A stretch of 64,000 nucleotides of DNA from the NCBI GenBank assembly GCA_907163375.1, contig CAJQUW010014290.1:248001-312000 (forward strand). Reading direction: 5' to 3'. Every line of letters begins with the position of its first letter. Positions within the stretch are counted from its first letter, which is position 1. This document shows positions 33,068-43,135 of the stretch, one piece after another. The stretch is from Prostheceraeus crozeri (lineage: Eukaryota > Platyhelminthes > Polycladida > Euryleptidae). Position numbers and translations under genes: made by a program. The notes beneath the pieces are model-generated. The model saw only the letters and a list, made by a program, of their open reading frames with translations. It was not told the DNA's origin and did not search any database.

Positions 33068-34947
33068 TTTAATAAATAAATAATTAATAAATAAGATCTC
33101 GACTTTTTCATGAAGACTTCCATTATCAAACGGATCATGAAATTACCTTCATCGTCAGCTTAATTTCCGCTTAGTTAGGATGCTTGTTAGCAAGTATTCA
33201 TTCCTTTTGATATCCAACTTGTTTCATACTACTTATATAGGGACTTCATCTCGGTAGTATGTAAATTTGCAAAATTTTGACATTTTTAAAACTGCTAAAA
33301 CAATCTTTTGGATCACGGGAACGCAATCTCCGCAAGAAACTGAATCTTTTCATATAAAAATTTTCACTGTATTCAGATACTTATTTTGAGTCGAAACTCT
33401 ACCTATATACATGTATCCCTACTCAATGCACTTACCTAGAAAATTTGAAAACATTTTCCATAAGATGACTATCAATGTTTCGCCATACGGAAAGGATTTG
33501 CAGCTATGGCACCTGGCTGAGCAGCAAAAATTACCATCAACAGCTGATTGTCCATTCTAGTCGCAGCAGCTTAGACAAAGCTTAAATTCGGATTTTGTAC
33601 TTTGTCACACTAATTCACACTATTGAAGTGTATTTTATTTATATCTTCTTTGTGATAGAAAGAAATTAAATGAGCAGTAATTTCACTACGATAACAACGT
33701 TTAAAAATGTGCTGATTTAATTTTGTAGCGACTGTGAAACGGTCTGTGGTTACACTTTCTCTGTTCCTTGACCAACAAATTTCTCTGAATAATGTTCGGA
33801 GTTTCTCGATAAGAATTACAATGTATGTGAAGTATTAACACATAATGCATGTATGTATGGAGTTCTTTAACCTGTAGGGAACGCCACATGGGTCCATTGG
33901 AGGGTTCAAATTCTTTTCACTTATCGCTATCTTCTACTTCATCTTTCCCTCAATCAAAGCATTAGATTTCATTCTGACGCAATTGACATATGCAAACATC
34001 TGAACGGCCACACCTGCAGATTAAGTTTTTGTCACTATAAGCAGATGCCCTAATCACTGCACTGCTCAACGCACAGTATGCCAGACTGATTTCCCGTGTA
34101 TTTTATTAATTTTTTTTTTCTTCCTTAACTTATATTTACAGTCTTTTCTCATGACGCACCATTTGAATATTATCAGCATTTACATTTATGCTTTATTCTT
34201 ATTTTTCACACTATTTTATTTATTGAGCAGTGTGATTTGTGATTTAATTAATTATCAATTATGTTTCACTCATTCACCTCATTTCGCATAAGGTTAATAT
34301 TTGCTAGTTTGATTCGCTTAGATCACTTAATAAATGAATACGGAATCAAAAGCAAACAATTTGTTGATTTTCATACGATGATGAAAATCATCCCAGCAGC
34401 CATTTATAACAGAATATAATGCTTGCTAATTTAAATTATTAATTGAAGTAGTCCTATGAGGACTGATGGCGTTCTCCAATCCACATGTGTACAAATGTAA
34501 TGCTACTGTAACTATTGGATTAATTAGTTCTTAAAAGAACTCAATCGAGCTTTCTCGTGGCAACGAATTAAAATTGATCAACTTTGGCCCAATATCTGGT
34601 TAAAATGGAAATCTTAAGACTTGTAACACTACTCATTCTTACTGTTGATATACTAATACCATAGATTCCAAACACATACGTCACGTTCAAAACAGACGTC
34701 TAATATGCTGTACCGACTACAGATGTTGGTAGTGGAAATAGAATAGGACAATGGTCACCATAAGTTAAGGAAATAAAAAAGGATTTTATAAAACAACAAC
34801 AGGAGACCGATGGATAAAAATTGTAAAAGTGGAGGTAAAACATGGAAATACAACGATGCTACTACACCGTTTGCAAGTGAACTAATGCTGCACTATATCT
34901 GACACTACACATGGTGTATAATGGTAATAGTGGATAAGAGGAAAGTG
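33068..34947. other. Intron 2, no feature recognised
   Basis: AT-rich with no bounded repeat or domain-bearing frame that I can support. The last 150 bp resemble the sequence just right of the following repeat (see the finding on its flanks). Confidence 0.45.
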
Positions 34948-35926
34948 CACTGTAAATCGCTGGATACGAAAATTACATACAAACATATACCAAAATCACA
35001 TACAATTTGAAACCAACATCTGATACGAGATTCTGGTATGCTTACAGAGATCTGTAATCTTTTTCATACCACATCTCACTTACTTTCGTATGTGATTGGT
35101 ATGTAGCGATGCGAACTATTCTACCTGTGATTGGCTGTTTTACACTGAAATACGAGTTGTTGGTATGTTTTATATACGAGACCCGATGCAATGTGGTATG
35201 TCTTTCGTATGAGCAGCTTTAAGTCACATGGTAAAAATATGCACATATTATATACTACTGTCAAATAACATTTTTCAGCAATACCAGTCTTGAATATTTT
35301 TTTTGATAGTGTGTTATTTAAGTTTATTAGATATATTGTGTAATTTATGCTCCACGAGATTGACGTCAGCAACGTTAGCAGGACGTTTAGTTAGCTCTAC
35401 TTTATGAGCCAAGTTGACTAATATAATTTCATTCAAACGATATCTTATGCGCAACCATGTTGACTTATATATCTCAAACATAACTACTTTTGCATTCATG
35501 AATTATAATGTGTTTTTATTTCGGATTGATAATATGCCTAATTTCAACATTACTTAATGTATAATTGTTGATGGCTGAATACTTATTGATTAGTCATGAA
35601 ATACCTTGGACTTACGTGCATTAAAATCGAATTCAGTATTGGAAGTTTGAGTGTTGAATGTCATTATCTCACTACTTACAAAACAGTAGTAGCATTAGTG
35701 TGATCTTTATTGACAAAAGGCCTTGAATCAACATACTTTGGAATTGATTGATGCTTTCTTTTAACATCGTGCTGGTATGGCTTTAGTATGTAAAGCATAC
35801 TACATTTCAAATAACATACGAAAAGCATACAAATATATACCAAGAGAATACAGAAACATACCAAAAAAATATTTTGGTATGCATCCTTCGTATGTCCTTC
35901 GTATTGGTATTGAGCGATTTACAGTG
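34948..35926. repeat. CACTGTAAATCGCT-family DNA transposon, copy B (979 bp)
   Basis: Ends CACTGTAAATCGCTGGATAC and AGCGATTTACAGTG, homologous throughout to 1150-2122. Copy B has the more perfect ends. No transposase. Unlike copy A it does not have clean TA flanks. Confidence 0.75.
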
Positions 35927-36170
35927 TGGATAATGGAGGTAAACTATAGAACTACAACGACAGTCTACTACACCGAAAGCAATGAAACTATACACACTTA
36001 CCTAAGACTACACATGCAAAATACTGTTTCTTCACTTGAATTTGTTATCGCCAGTTTCTTAATTCGTCTATAATACTTCATGTAATCCCACATTTCTTCA
36101 TTTGAAATACACTACATCGACCACTACTTCAGGTACCGATTAAGGGATATAAAACATAATACTGCAGTCC

Positions 36171-36255
36171 GTCAGTCATCAGCAGGTGCTCGTCTAGTTG
36201 TGTTTTGACCCCTAACCTGACCACTCAAACCCAGACGAGCGGGGTCCCACACATA
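36171..36255. repeat. Dispersed hairpin motif, uninterrupted copy
   Basis: CAGTCATCAGCAGGT, then GCTCGTCT (36188-36195) pairs with AGACGAGC (36233-36240), enclosing GTTTTGACCCCTAACCTGA and CTCAAACCC. Related copies lie at 42980-43060 and, split by a hAT, at 27900-28985. It is about 690 bp upstream of the lectin gene TATA box. Confidence 0.65.
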
Positions 36256-36940
36256 GTGACATAGTGACTGACAAAATACTGAATAGGTAATGATATGTCC
36301 TGAAAGATATGTCACAAAGATAAGTCAGAAATCATTCAAATGCTACGTTTCCCACATGCAAACTCATCCTGTAATTATTTCATCCCATCAATAAATACAG
36401 TATGCTTTTTGTGATCCGCACATGTAAACAAATCCTGTACATCAATCTCTGCCTTTTCGATTCCTACAAGTAAATAGATCCTGTTCATCCTCGAATCCCA
36501 TTAATATGTAATCGTTGTGTGATAAATATGAAATCCGTCTTTACACAAACTTCGCTTCATACATCGAGACTTAACAATGGGATCTCTCTCATCTCCCGTA
36601 TGCCATGCTAAGCGCTCTGCATTCACTCTTCACCGCCCCCAAAAATAGTTCATGGGAGGAATCACCCAAGCGCATGGTCGTTGACAATCATTAACCATCC
36701 ACAATTGAACCAGCATCTTTAACTTGACAAAGACCTTTATTTAACATCACGGTGACGGAAGTTCAAAAGATTGGTAATTACAATAAAGTGCCTTGTTTTC
36801 ATTGTCAAGGTAACTGAACTTTTGCGGGCTGTCCTATGATGAAGACACAATTCTGTTCTGTTTAGTACAAAACAAAAATTGTCTATTGCTTTCCTAAATA
36901 TGTAGGTCGCCAAGCGATTAATTTCAACACTTCAAAGTTG

Positions 36941-36947
36941 TATAAAT
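36941..36947 (+). promoter_or_regulatory. Putative TATA box of the lectin gene
   Basis: TATAAAT lies 101 bp before the lectin start codon, which would put transcription start near 36970 and leave a roughly 75-nt 5' leader. Inferred from position and sequence only. Confidence 0.45.
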
Positions 36948-37048
36948 CAGCTGCTGAATTTCTTTGGAAATAAGACTGTTGAAGGGAATACACCAGAACC
37001 ATTTCAAATCATTAACTTACAATTTTAACTGCAACCTTTGCGCTCGAG

Positions 37049-37816
37049 ATGTCGCTCTTGGTTTTCACTGATCTGCTTGTCAATCTGATCGCATTGCACT
37101 TTGTCACTTCATCAAATGCCTGTCCAAGTCCTTTCTTACTCATTCACGGAGTCTGCTTGTACTGGCACACAAACATCAAAGTCAACTGGTGCGACTCTCA
37201 ACGTTTCTGTGGGGAATTCAAAGGAGAATTGGTAACAGGTAAAAATGCAATCAATCTCAATTGGAAGAACTTAGGAGTCAGTCATTATTTTATCGGACTG
37301 AGCAACACTCTGAATGAGAGAGGATCGAATCGTGATGGTTGGAGATGGACGGATGGCAGCGTCATACCGAGCTCTACTGAGTTGGCCTGGTATCCGGGAG
37401 AACCTGGGTCTCACGGTGCGATTCAAGACTACGGCCTACAGGTTTATAATGCTGGTCAATTTGGAGACTCATACAAATCAGACAGCGATCCAATCTGGCA
37501 ACCGATGCCGATGTGCCAACTAAGGAACGGATTGACTCCCTCATGGTCAACTCAACGGTCCCATCAATTCCGACAGGTTCCAGTTGCTATATTCTCTGAC
37601 CCCGATGACTACGCAGGAGAAGGAGGATGTGCACGTGATGTTACAAATGTGAAGAAAGTCAAAGATTGCGCTATTAAATGCTCGGAAGAAGAATTAGACT
37701 GGTGTGTTGCCTTCTATCATCATTCTGGCTCTGGATTGTGCAGGCTCGTGCTGTACACTGACCAGAGCGTGGATATGGGAGCTGCAGTTGGATGGAAGAA
37801 GTTCGTGAGGCAATAG
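37049..37816 (+). CDS. Secreted C-type lectin with C-terminal PAN-like domain, single exon
   Basis: 255 residues in one exon. Residues 1-24 form a hydrophobic signal peptide (SLLVFTDLLVNLIALHFVTS), with a probable cut after SSNA. Residues 25-159 form a C-type lectin-like domain: C25, C36, C48, the fold motifs FIGLSN (81-86) and WRWTDGS (98-104), a WYPGEPG turn (114-120) and a final Cys in PMCQL. The EPN/WND calcium-sugar motifs are not intact (EPG, no WND), so classical Ca-dependent sugar binding is doubtful. Residues 194-254 (C194, C207, C211, C219, C231, ending GWKKFVRQ) resemble a PAN/apple module. It lies inside the 28.7-kb CUB intron on the same strand, with its own TATA-like box and no intron. 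Adhesion or innate recognition is plausible. The absence of introns allows an origin by retroposition. Confidence 0.85.
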   Translation: MSLLVFTDLLVNLIALHFVTSSNACPSPFLLIHGVCLYWHTNIKVNWCDSQRFCGEFKGELVTGKNAINLNWKNLGVSHYFIGLSNTLNERGSNRDGWRWTDGSVIPSSTELAWYPGEPGSHGAIQDYGLQVYNAGQFGDSYKSDSDPIWQPMPMCQLRNGLTPSWSTQRSHQFRQVPVAIFSDPDDYAGEGGCARDVTNVKKVKDCAIKCSEEELDWCVAFYHHSGSGLCRLVLYTDQSVDMGAAVGWKKFVRQ

Positions 37817-38654
37817 GAACTGAAATGTCAGGATTGTAGATATATTAACTAAAATAAGAGACAATTAACAACTGAAATAAGAGACAATTAACTTCAACAA
37901 AAACATAGTTTCATCTCTCAGTTTATTCGGTGGCAATCATATATTTCTTCCGCACAAATATTTATCCTACAATTTACTGTGCTTGGAATACATGCATGCT
38001 GTATTACTATTCGATCTTGCGTTCTTTAGTCCGCAGTCTTGAGACCCGGAAAGGTTACGACAACTACATGATGGCGCTGCTGCATACGCAACAGCCCTGT
38101 CACAGTTCGACAGGCTGCATAGAATATCGTAAGCGAAGAAGATCAGGAACAGAATGTAAAAGTGGTTTAGGATAACTTTTCTACCCGCAGGTCACATCAC
38201 GGAGCCTGGTCTAATGAACCTTTCAGATCGAAAGTTCCTTTGTTTCACAGATTGTAGATTTGCACCATATAACCAACAGAATTGATGAGCTTGAACAATG
38301 CAGTGTAGAACTACTTTTATGATCCCTGCTATACTGTGGTGCTGATATGAGAAATGAGGCATCGTGGACATCAAATGCGGCACGATGATAAGTTATATAA
38401 ATCTTAGAACATGTATGATTCTCCGATGATCTGCAGCAACCATGAAAGCCGGATTTAGGTAATTCCTTATTCTTTAATTCTCTTGATTTTAACACTTCTC
38501 TAATTTATTATTCAGAATGACTTCCATTATGTCACAAACTTACAGAGTCGTGCAAGTTACGTATTGTCAAAAATCTCAAAATTCCATTTGTTTATGTAAA
38601 TCCATGTACTTCGGTTTGGTACACTCAATAACATAATGATTCAACATTCATTAA
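37817..38654. other. 3' flank of the lectin gene, no further gene
   Basis: Short duplicated GAGACAATTAAC words at 37857-37895. No consensus AATAAA close to the stop was seen. Nothing else recognised before the piggyBac element. Confidence 0.45.
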
Positions 38655-41600
38655 CCCTCTACCGGGCGTTGTAGCAAATTTGCTACAAACTATATAACAT
38701 GCATTTTCTACCCCTACGCTTACCTAAATGCTACATTTCGAGTTTTAAATGAAAGAAAAGGTCTTGAGCAATTTTAAGAATTGAAAGTAATGCACCCATG
38801 GCATCAATTTGCGTACAAATAAACATGTAAAACAAGAGTATTATCTGAAGTTGATAATTTCATTAATGACCGGTTAAATGGTGAGTTATTATCGTGTCTA
38901 ACATATGATCAGCCATGAGCTAGTGTAGCATTTTACGTGTTAAGAGATCAGAAGAGTTGCATAGTGACATTACTTGACATTGATCAGCGTTTTCTTGTGA
39001 TTAATTCATAACGTTATTCGTTTGTAGCAAATTTGCTACAATGCCCGGTAGAGGTTCGGAAACAATAGCAAATTTTGGAGTATACTTATTCGCCGAGGTG
39101 AGGAAGTCTTCCTGATATCATAATCGATATATCACGTGATATGCATCACTCAATACATCAAATCTTCCCATTGTAAGGACTGCAATCTCCGATAAAATTG
39201 GAAACATACGATTTCTTTGATCGAGTCAAAATATCAATGGTAATTCTCTATCTTGCAATGTTTAATTAAGAATTATCCGATATCTCAGTTTAGGTAATCA
39301 AAGTCGTTTCCAAATCTTAGAATAGAAAGATATGAGAGTTTCCACTCTTACAGTCTTTGTTCCCACGCTTTGTATTGACGTCATTCCCGCTTGGGTGCAT
39401 ATCAATCGTTACTTATGGACATAGCCATTTTCTGTGAAAGTCATCGTTATGGAACGTCGTACAAGATTTAGATAACTTGGAGTGGAGGAAGTGGTACAAC
39501 TAATTCTCGAACCACAGTCTGACTCAGAAATTTCTGATGTTAGTGATTCCTCAGATATTGAGGATAGTGAGAATAACCTACCTGTGTCAACTACTTCGGA
39601 AGCTTTGGAAACCTCGAGTGGTAATATGGACGACGCAAGTGACATTGTTGAGCAAAGACCTGAAAACGTAGCTGCTAACCATGTTTTCAAATGGAGAAAG
39701 ATAGTTCCTCCGCTCGTCGATATCCCTTTTTCTGACTCTTTCTCTCCTCCACCGGACAGCATAATGACTCCACTGGAATATTTCAAGCTATTTTGGGATG
39801 ACGAGGTATTGAGAATATTGACCGAAGAAACAAATCGATACAGCATAGAAGTATCCGGCAACTGTCTAAATATATCTTCACAGGAATTGGAACAGTTTCT
39901 CGGAATTCAAATTCAAATGGCAACAGTAAAAATGCCAAATTATGAGATGTATTGGAGCTCATTCTGTCGGTACGAGCCCATGGCCGCTATCATGTCATTG
40001 AAAAGGTATAAATCGATTACATCTTTTTTACACGTCATCGATAACTCTAAAAGGGAAAATACACAATACAAAAATGATAAACTTTTTAAGGTCAGACCTT
40101 TACTCGATATCATTCGCAGGAACTTCATGAAAATTGAACCGGAACGTGACCAAGCAATCGACGAACAAATCATCCCTGCAAAAACTAAGCGAAGTGGTGG
40201 AATTCGGCAGCATAATCCCAAAAAGATACATAAATGGGGCTTCAAAAACTTGGTACGTGCTGGTAAATCTGGATTTATTTACGATTTTTTCCTCTACTCC
40301 GGTAAAGACAGTGCATGTGCTGATAACTGCAATGCCACAAATACTGTTCTTCGACTTGTTTCTGATTTACCGAAAAATCGTGGTTACCGTTTATTCTTCG
40401 ATAATTCGTTTTGTACTTTGAGTCTGATGCTTCAACTTCAAAGTATGGGAATACTTTGTACGGCAACGATTCGATCAAATAGACTCGGCTCTTGTACACT
40501 GTCTTCGGATGCTGATTAAAAACACGTGGTCGGGGTGCTTTTGATTACAGAACCGACAAGAATTCTGGCATCCATGTCGTGAAATGGATGGATAACAAGT
40601 GTGTCCTTCTCACATCGACTTTTGCAGGAGTATCTTGTTCGAATACCGTTGAAAGATGGAATGGTAAAAAAAACACACGTTCAAGTTCAGCAACCCGATA
40701 TCGTAAGTGAGTATAACTCATCTATGGGAGGTGTAGATTTGGCAGATATGCTGATATCACTCTATCGAACGAGTATCATCTCGAAGAAAAGATGGTACTT
40801 GAAAATTATTTTTCATTGTGTAGACATGTGTAAAATCAATGCCTGGCTTTTGTATCGTCGACATTGTGACCAGCAAGGTATTGAAAACAAGCTTCAACTG
40901 AGACTATTGGATTTTACTGCACAAATTTCAGCCGGTTTACGTGTAGCTGGTAAGTCAACTGAGAAAATGGTCGGTCGTCCTAGAAAAAGAAGTTTAACTC
41001 CCTTATCTGTTGGGCCTCTTCTCATCCAAAGCCGACAGATGATATCATTCGCGATGGATTTCATCATTGGCCAGTTCATGGTGGCAAGCGAAATCGCTGT
41101 CGGAAATGTCTGATAGGATTAGCGAGGTGTATTGCTTCAAATGCAACATGTGTCTTTGTCTCAACAAAAGCAGAAACTGCTTCTATGACTATCATGTCTA
41201 GATTCTTGACTATTTTGTGCTTTTCATAGAATTGTTGTAATCGCAATTGTATCTTTGTTTTATATCTCGTGGAAATACCATTTTGATACGACTGGATTTT
41301 TGTGGTTTTATCCCTTTATGTACAAGTAGGCTAAGTATGATATAAATCCTTATGTAAAGAACTGGTACAGATGCGTATATAAACTAGATACATACTATAG
41401 TATGCATATAAATGAGAAGTCTGAAACTTTTCAGTAGCATATCAACTTTTTAGTCTGTAGCTTAGAAATCTTTGATATTGGAATTGATTCATATAGTTAT
41501 TCATAAATAGTTAAAATACTTTGTCAACTCAAAACAATATTCATACGAACCCATGATAAATGCTCGAATTTACATGTGATGGGTCAATAATACTTATTAC

Positions 41601-41944
41601 GATGATATGCTAACTTGTAGGCCTATAGATATTTAACAGCTTATTATAAATGAGGTTTACTACATGTAGTTATCGATAACTTTATTGGTAGATATATTCT
41701 ATATCAGAGAACGTGCTCAGCATTAATAAGGAAAGGTGTTCGATTAGTTAATCTTCGATATTTTATTACGTAGTTCATGACCCCTACCGGGGCAATGTAG
41801 CAAATTTGCTACAAATTCTAGAGTCCAGGTAATTGTTCAAAATCAAAATCCAACGGTCGTAATGTGATGTTACGAGAATCTGTAGAAGGTAAAAAATAAC
41901 AAATAATTTTTTATCGAATATTTCAAAATGTGCCCGGTAGAGGG
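38655..41944 (+). mobile_element. piggyBac element (3.29 kb)
   Basis: Left end CCCTCTACCGGGCGTTGTAG directly after TTAA (38651-38654); right end, reversed, CCCTCTACCGGGCACA, with TTAA at 41947-41950 after two extra T. The palindrome TTGTAGCAAATTTGCTACAA sits just inside the left end, recurs near 39026 followed by an inverted end (TGCCCGGTAGAGG), and recurs near 41797 beside CCCCTACCGGGGCA. It carries one broken piggyBac transposase. Confidence 0.88.
39482..41200 (+). pseudogene. piggyBac transposase, broken
   Basis: The first frame (39482-40519) starts with an acidic Ser-rich N-terminus (residues 1-60), then the DDE_Tnp_1_7 core MTPLEYFKLFWDDEVLRILT, with catalytic D227 in IDEQIIPAKT and D307 in FFDNSFCTL. 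It stops at residue 345. After a frame change, VVKWMDNKCVLLTSTF and a further change lead to 40650-41113, where NSSMGGVDLADMLISLYRT carries the third catalytic Asp and KKRWYLKIIFHCVDMCKINA the conserved helical block. A Cys-rich tail (CRKCLIG, NATC) follows in another frame, as in the zinc-binding C-terminus of the family. At least two frameshifts and a stop, yet the protein sequence is well preserved, so the copy died recently. The start is an internal choice; coding may begin slightly upstream. Confidence 0.87.
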
Positions 41945-42274
41945 TTTTAATAACTCATTTTTGTCATTTTTATGAATGTGATTGCACTTTAAGGGCAATA
42001 TTCCCCTACAGCAGGCAGAATGGTGTGCTAGAAGCTAAAACGATCACCAAGATTGACCGAAATGCATCAAACACGCGTGTGATACGGATGCCGTCTTGTC
42101 AGAATACAATTGAAGTAAGAAGTCGAATTGAAGTTAAAGGAAGAATAGTCTATCTCACACTCTCTATCTGCTATATAATTCAAACAGTGAATAAACAAAA
42201 TGTGTCTACCTAATGTAAATTATTTATTAATTAATAATTAATTATAATTATTGTTATAATTATTATTAATTAAT
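41945..42274. other. Spacer ending in AT-rich simple repeat
   Basis: No gene. From about 42205 to 42274 the sequence is almost only TTAATTA/TATAATTA words, directly against the PLE terminal repeat. Confidence 0.5.
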
Positions 42275-42410
42275 ATAATATCACAAAATCGTGTTTAGGT
42301 AGTTGAAAAAGAAATAGTTAATTAGCCATAAATAAATAAATTATTACCGCAAAGAAAACCTCTTAATACCAACCCAAATTACGAGCATCTTGATATTAAA
42401 AAAGTTATTA
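42275..42410. repeat. 136-bp direct terminal repeat of the PLE (left)
   Basis: Identical by eye to 46151-46286 over all 136 bp, in direct orientation, bracketing the PLE. Starts ATAATATCACAAAATCGTG and ends GATATTAAAAAAGTTATTA. This matches the pseudo-LTR arrangement known for Penelope-like elements. Confidence 0.9.
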
Positions 42411-42974
42411 ATAATTCACAAGACTGGAATTGTCTGCTTACCTGAAAAGGGTCTGAAGTCCTAATGACTTGATAATTCAAGCAGAATCGTTAATAAACGT
42501 TATTATGTAATTGTGACTAGAGGGATAATTCGAGGCGCAATCCTAAACCTTAATCTAAACATCGTGATGACACTTAAGCCTTTCCCATCTGGACCCTATC
42601 AGCGTCACGTAACGTTTATCTATATATAATCATAACAAAATGGAGATTAAACTGAACATGTGAAACATCTGTAGTTGTCTCAAATAACTTAGTTTTAAGT
42701 TAGACGTTAAACCCATAGATGAAAATTAAATTTATTAAAGCTTACAAATGAATAAAATATGATAAAAATAAAATAAAATCATATGAAAATTAAATTCAAG
42801 AAATGAAATGATGAACTCTTAAAAGAAATAAATATTAAAACGAAACGTTAAAAAAGGAGTATAAATGAAAGAAAACATTTTTTATGACTTTTAAGAATTA
42901 TAATAGTTTTTTTTGAATGTTTTTGAAAGAATTTAAGTCCTTAAAAGGACTGATTATCCGTTCCCCGTGGGTAT

Positions 42975-43065
42975 CTGAGGTCATCAGCAGGTGACTCGGA
43001 CAGGATTCGCGTTTCGGCCCCTCAACCTGAACGCTCAAACCCATCCGAGCGGGGCCCTGCACATA
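42975..43065. repeat. Dispersed hairpin motif, copy within the PLE 3' region
   Basis: GGTCATCAGCAGGTGA, then CTCGGA (42995-43000) pairing with TCCGAG (43044-43049), enclosing GTTTCGGCCCCTCAACCTGA and CTCAAACCC. Compared with the copy at 36171 the stem sequence differs on both strands in a way that keeps pairing. Confidence 0.65.
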
Positions 43066-43135
43066 GAGAGCAGCCTCGACCACACTTTAAAAATTCCTTG
43101 TTCGGCAGTGTTCATAGAAAAGAAAATGAGGAGAT

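Noticed and set aside
42975-43065. Full hammerhead ribozyme
   Set aside because: CTGATGA and CGAAAC are present on the reverse strand, but helix II does not close directly between them and the second copy has CAAAAC; only a motif with a paired stem is claimed.
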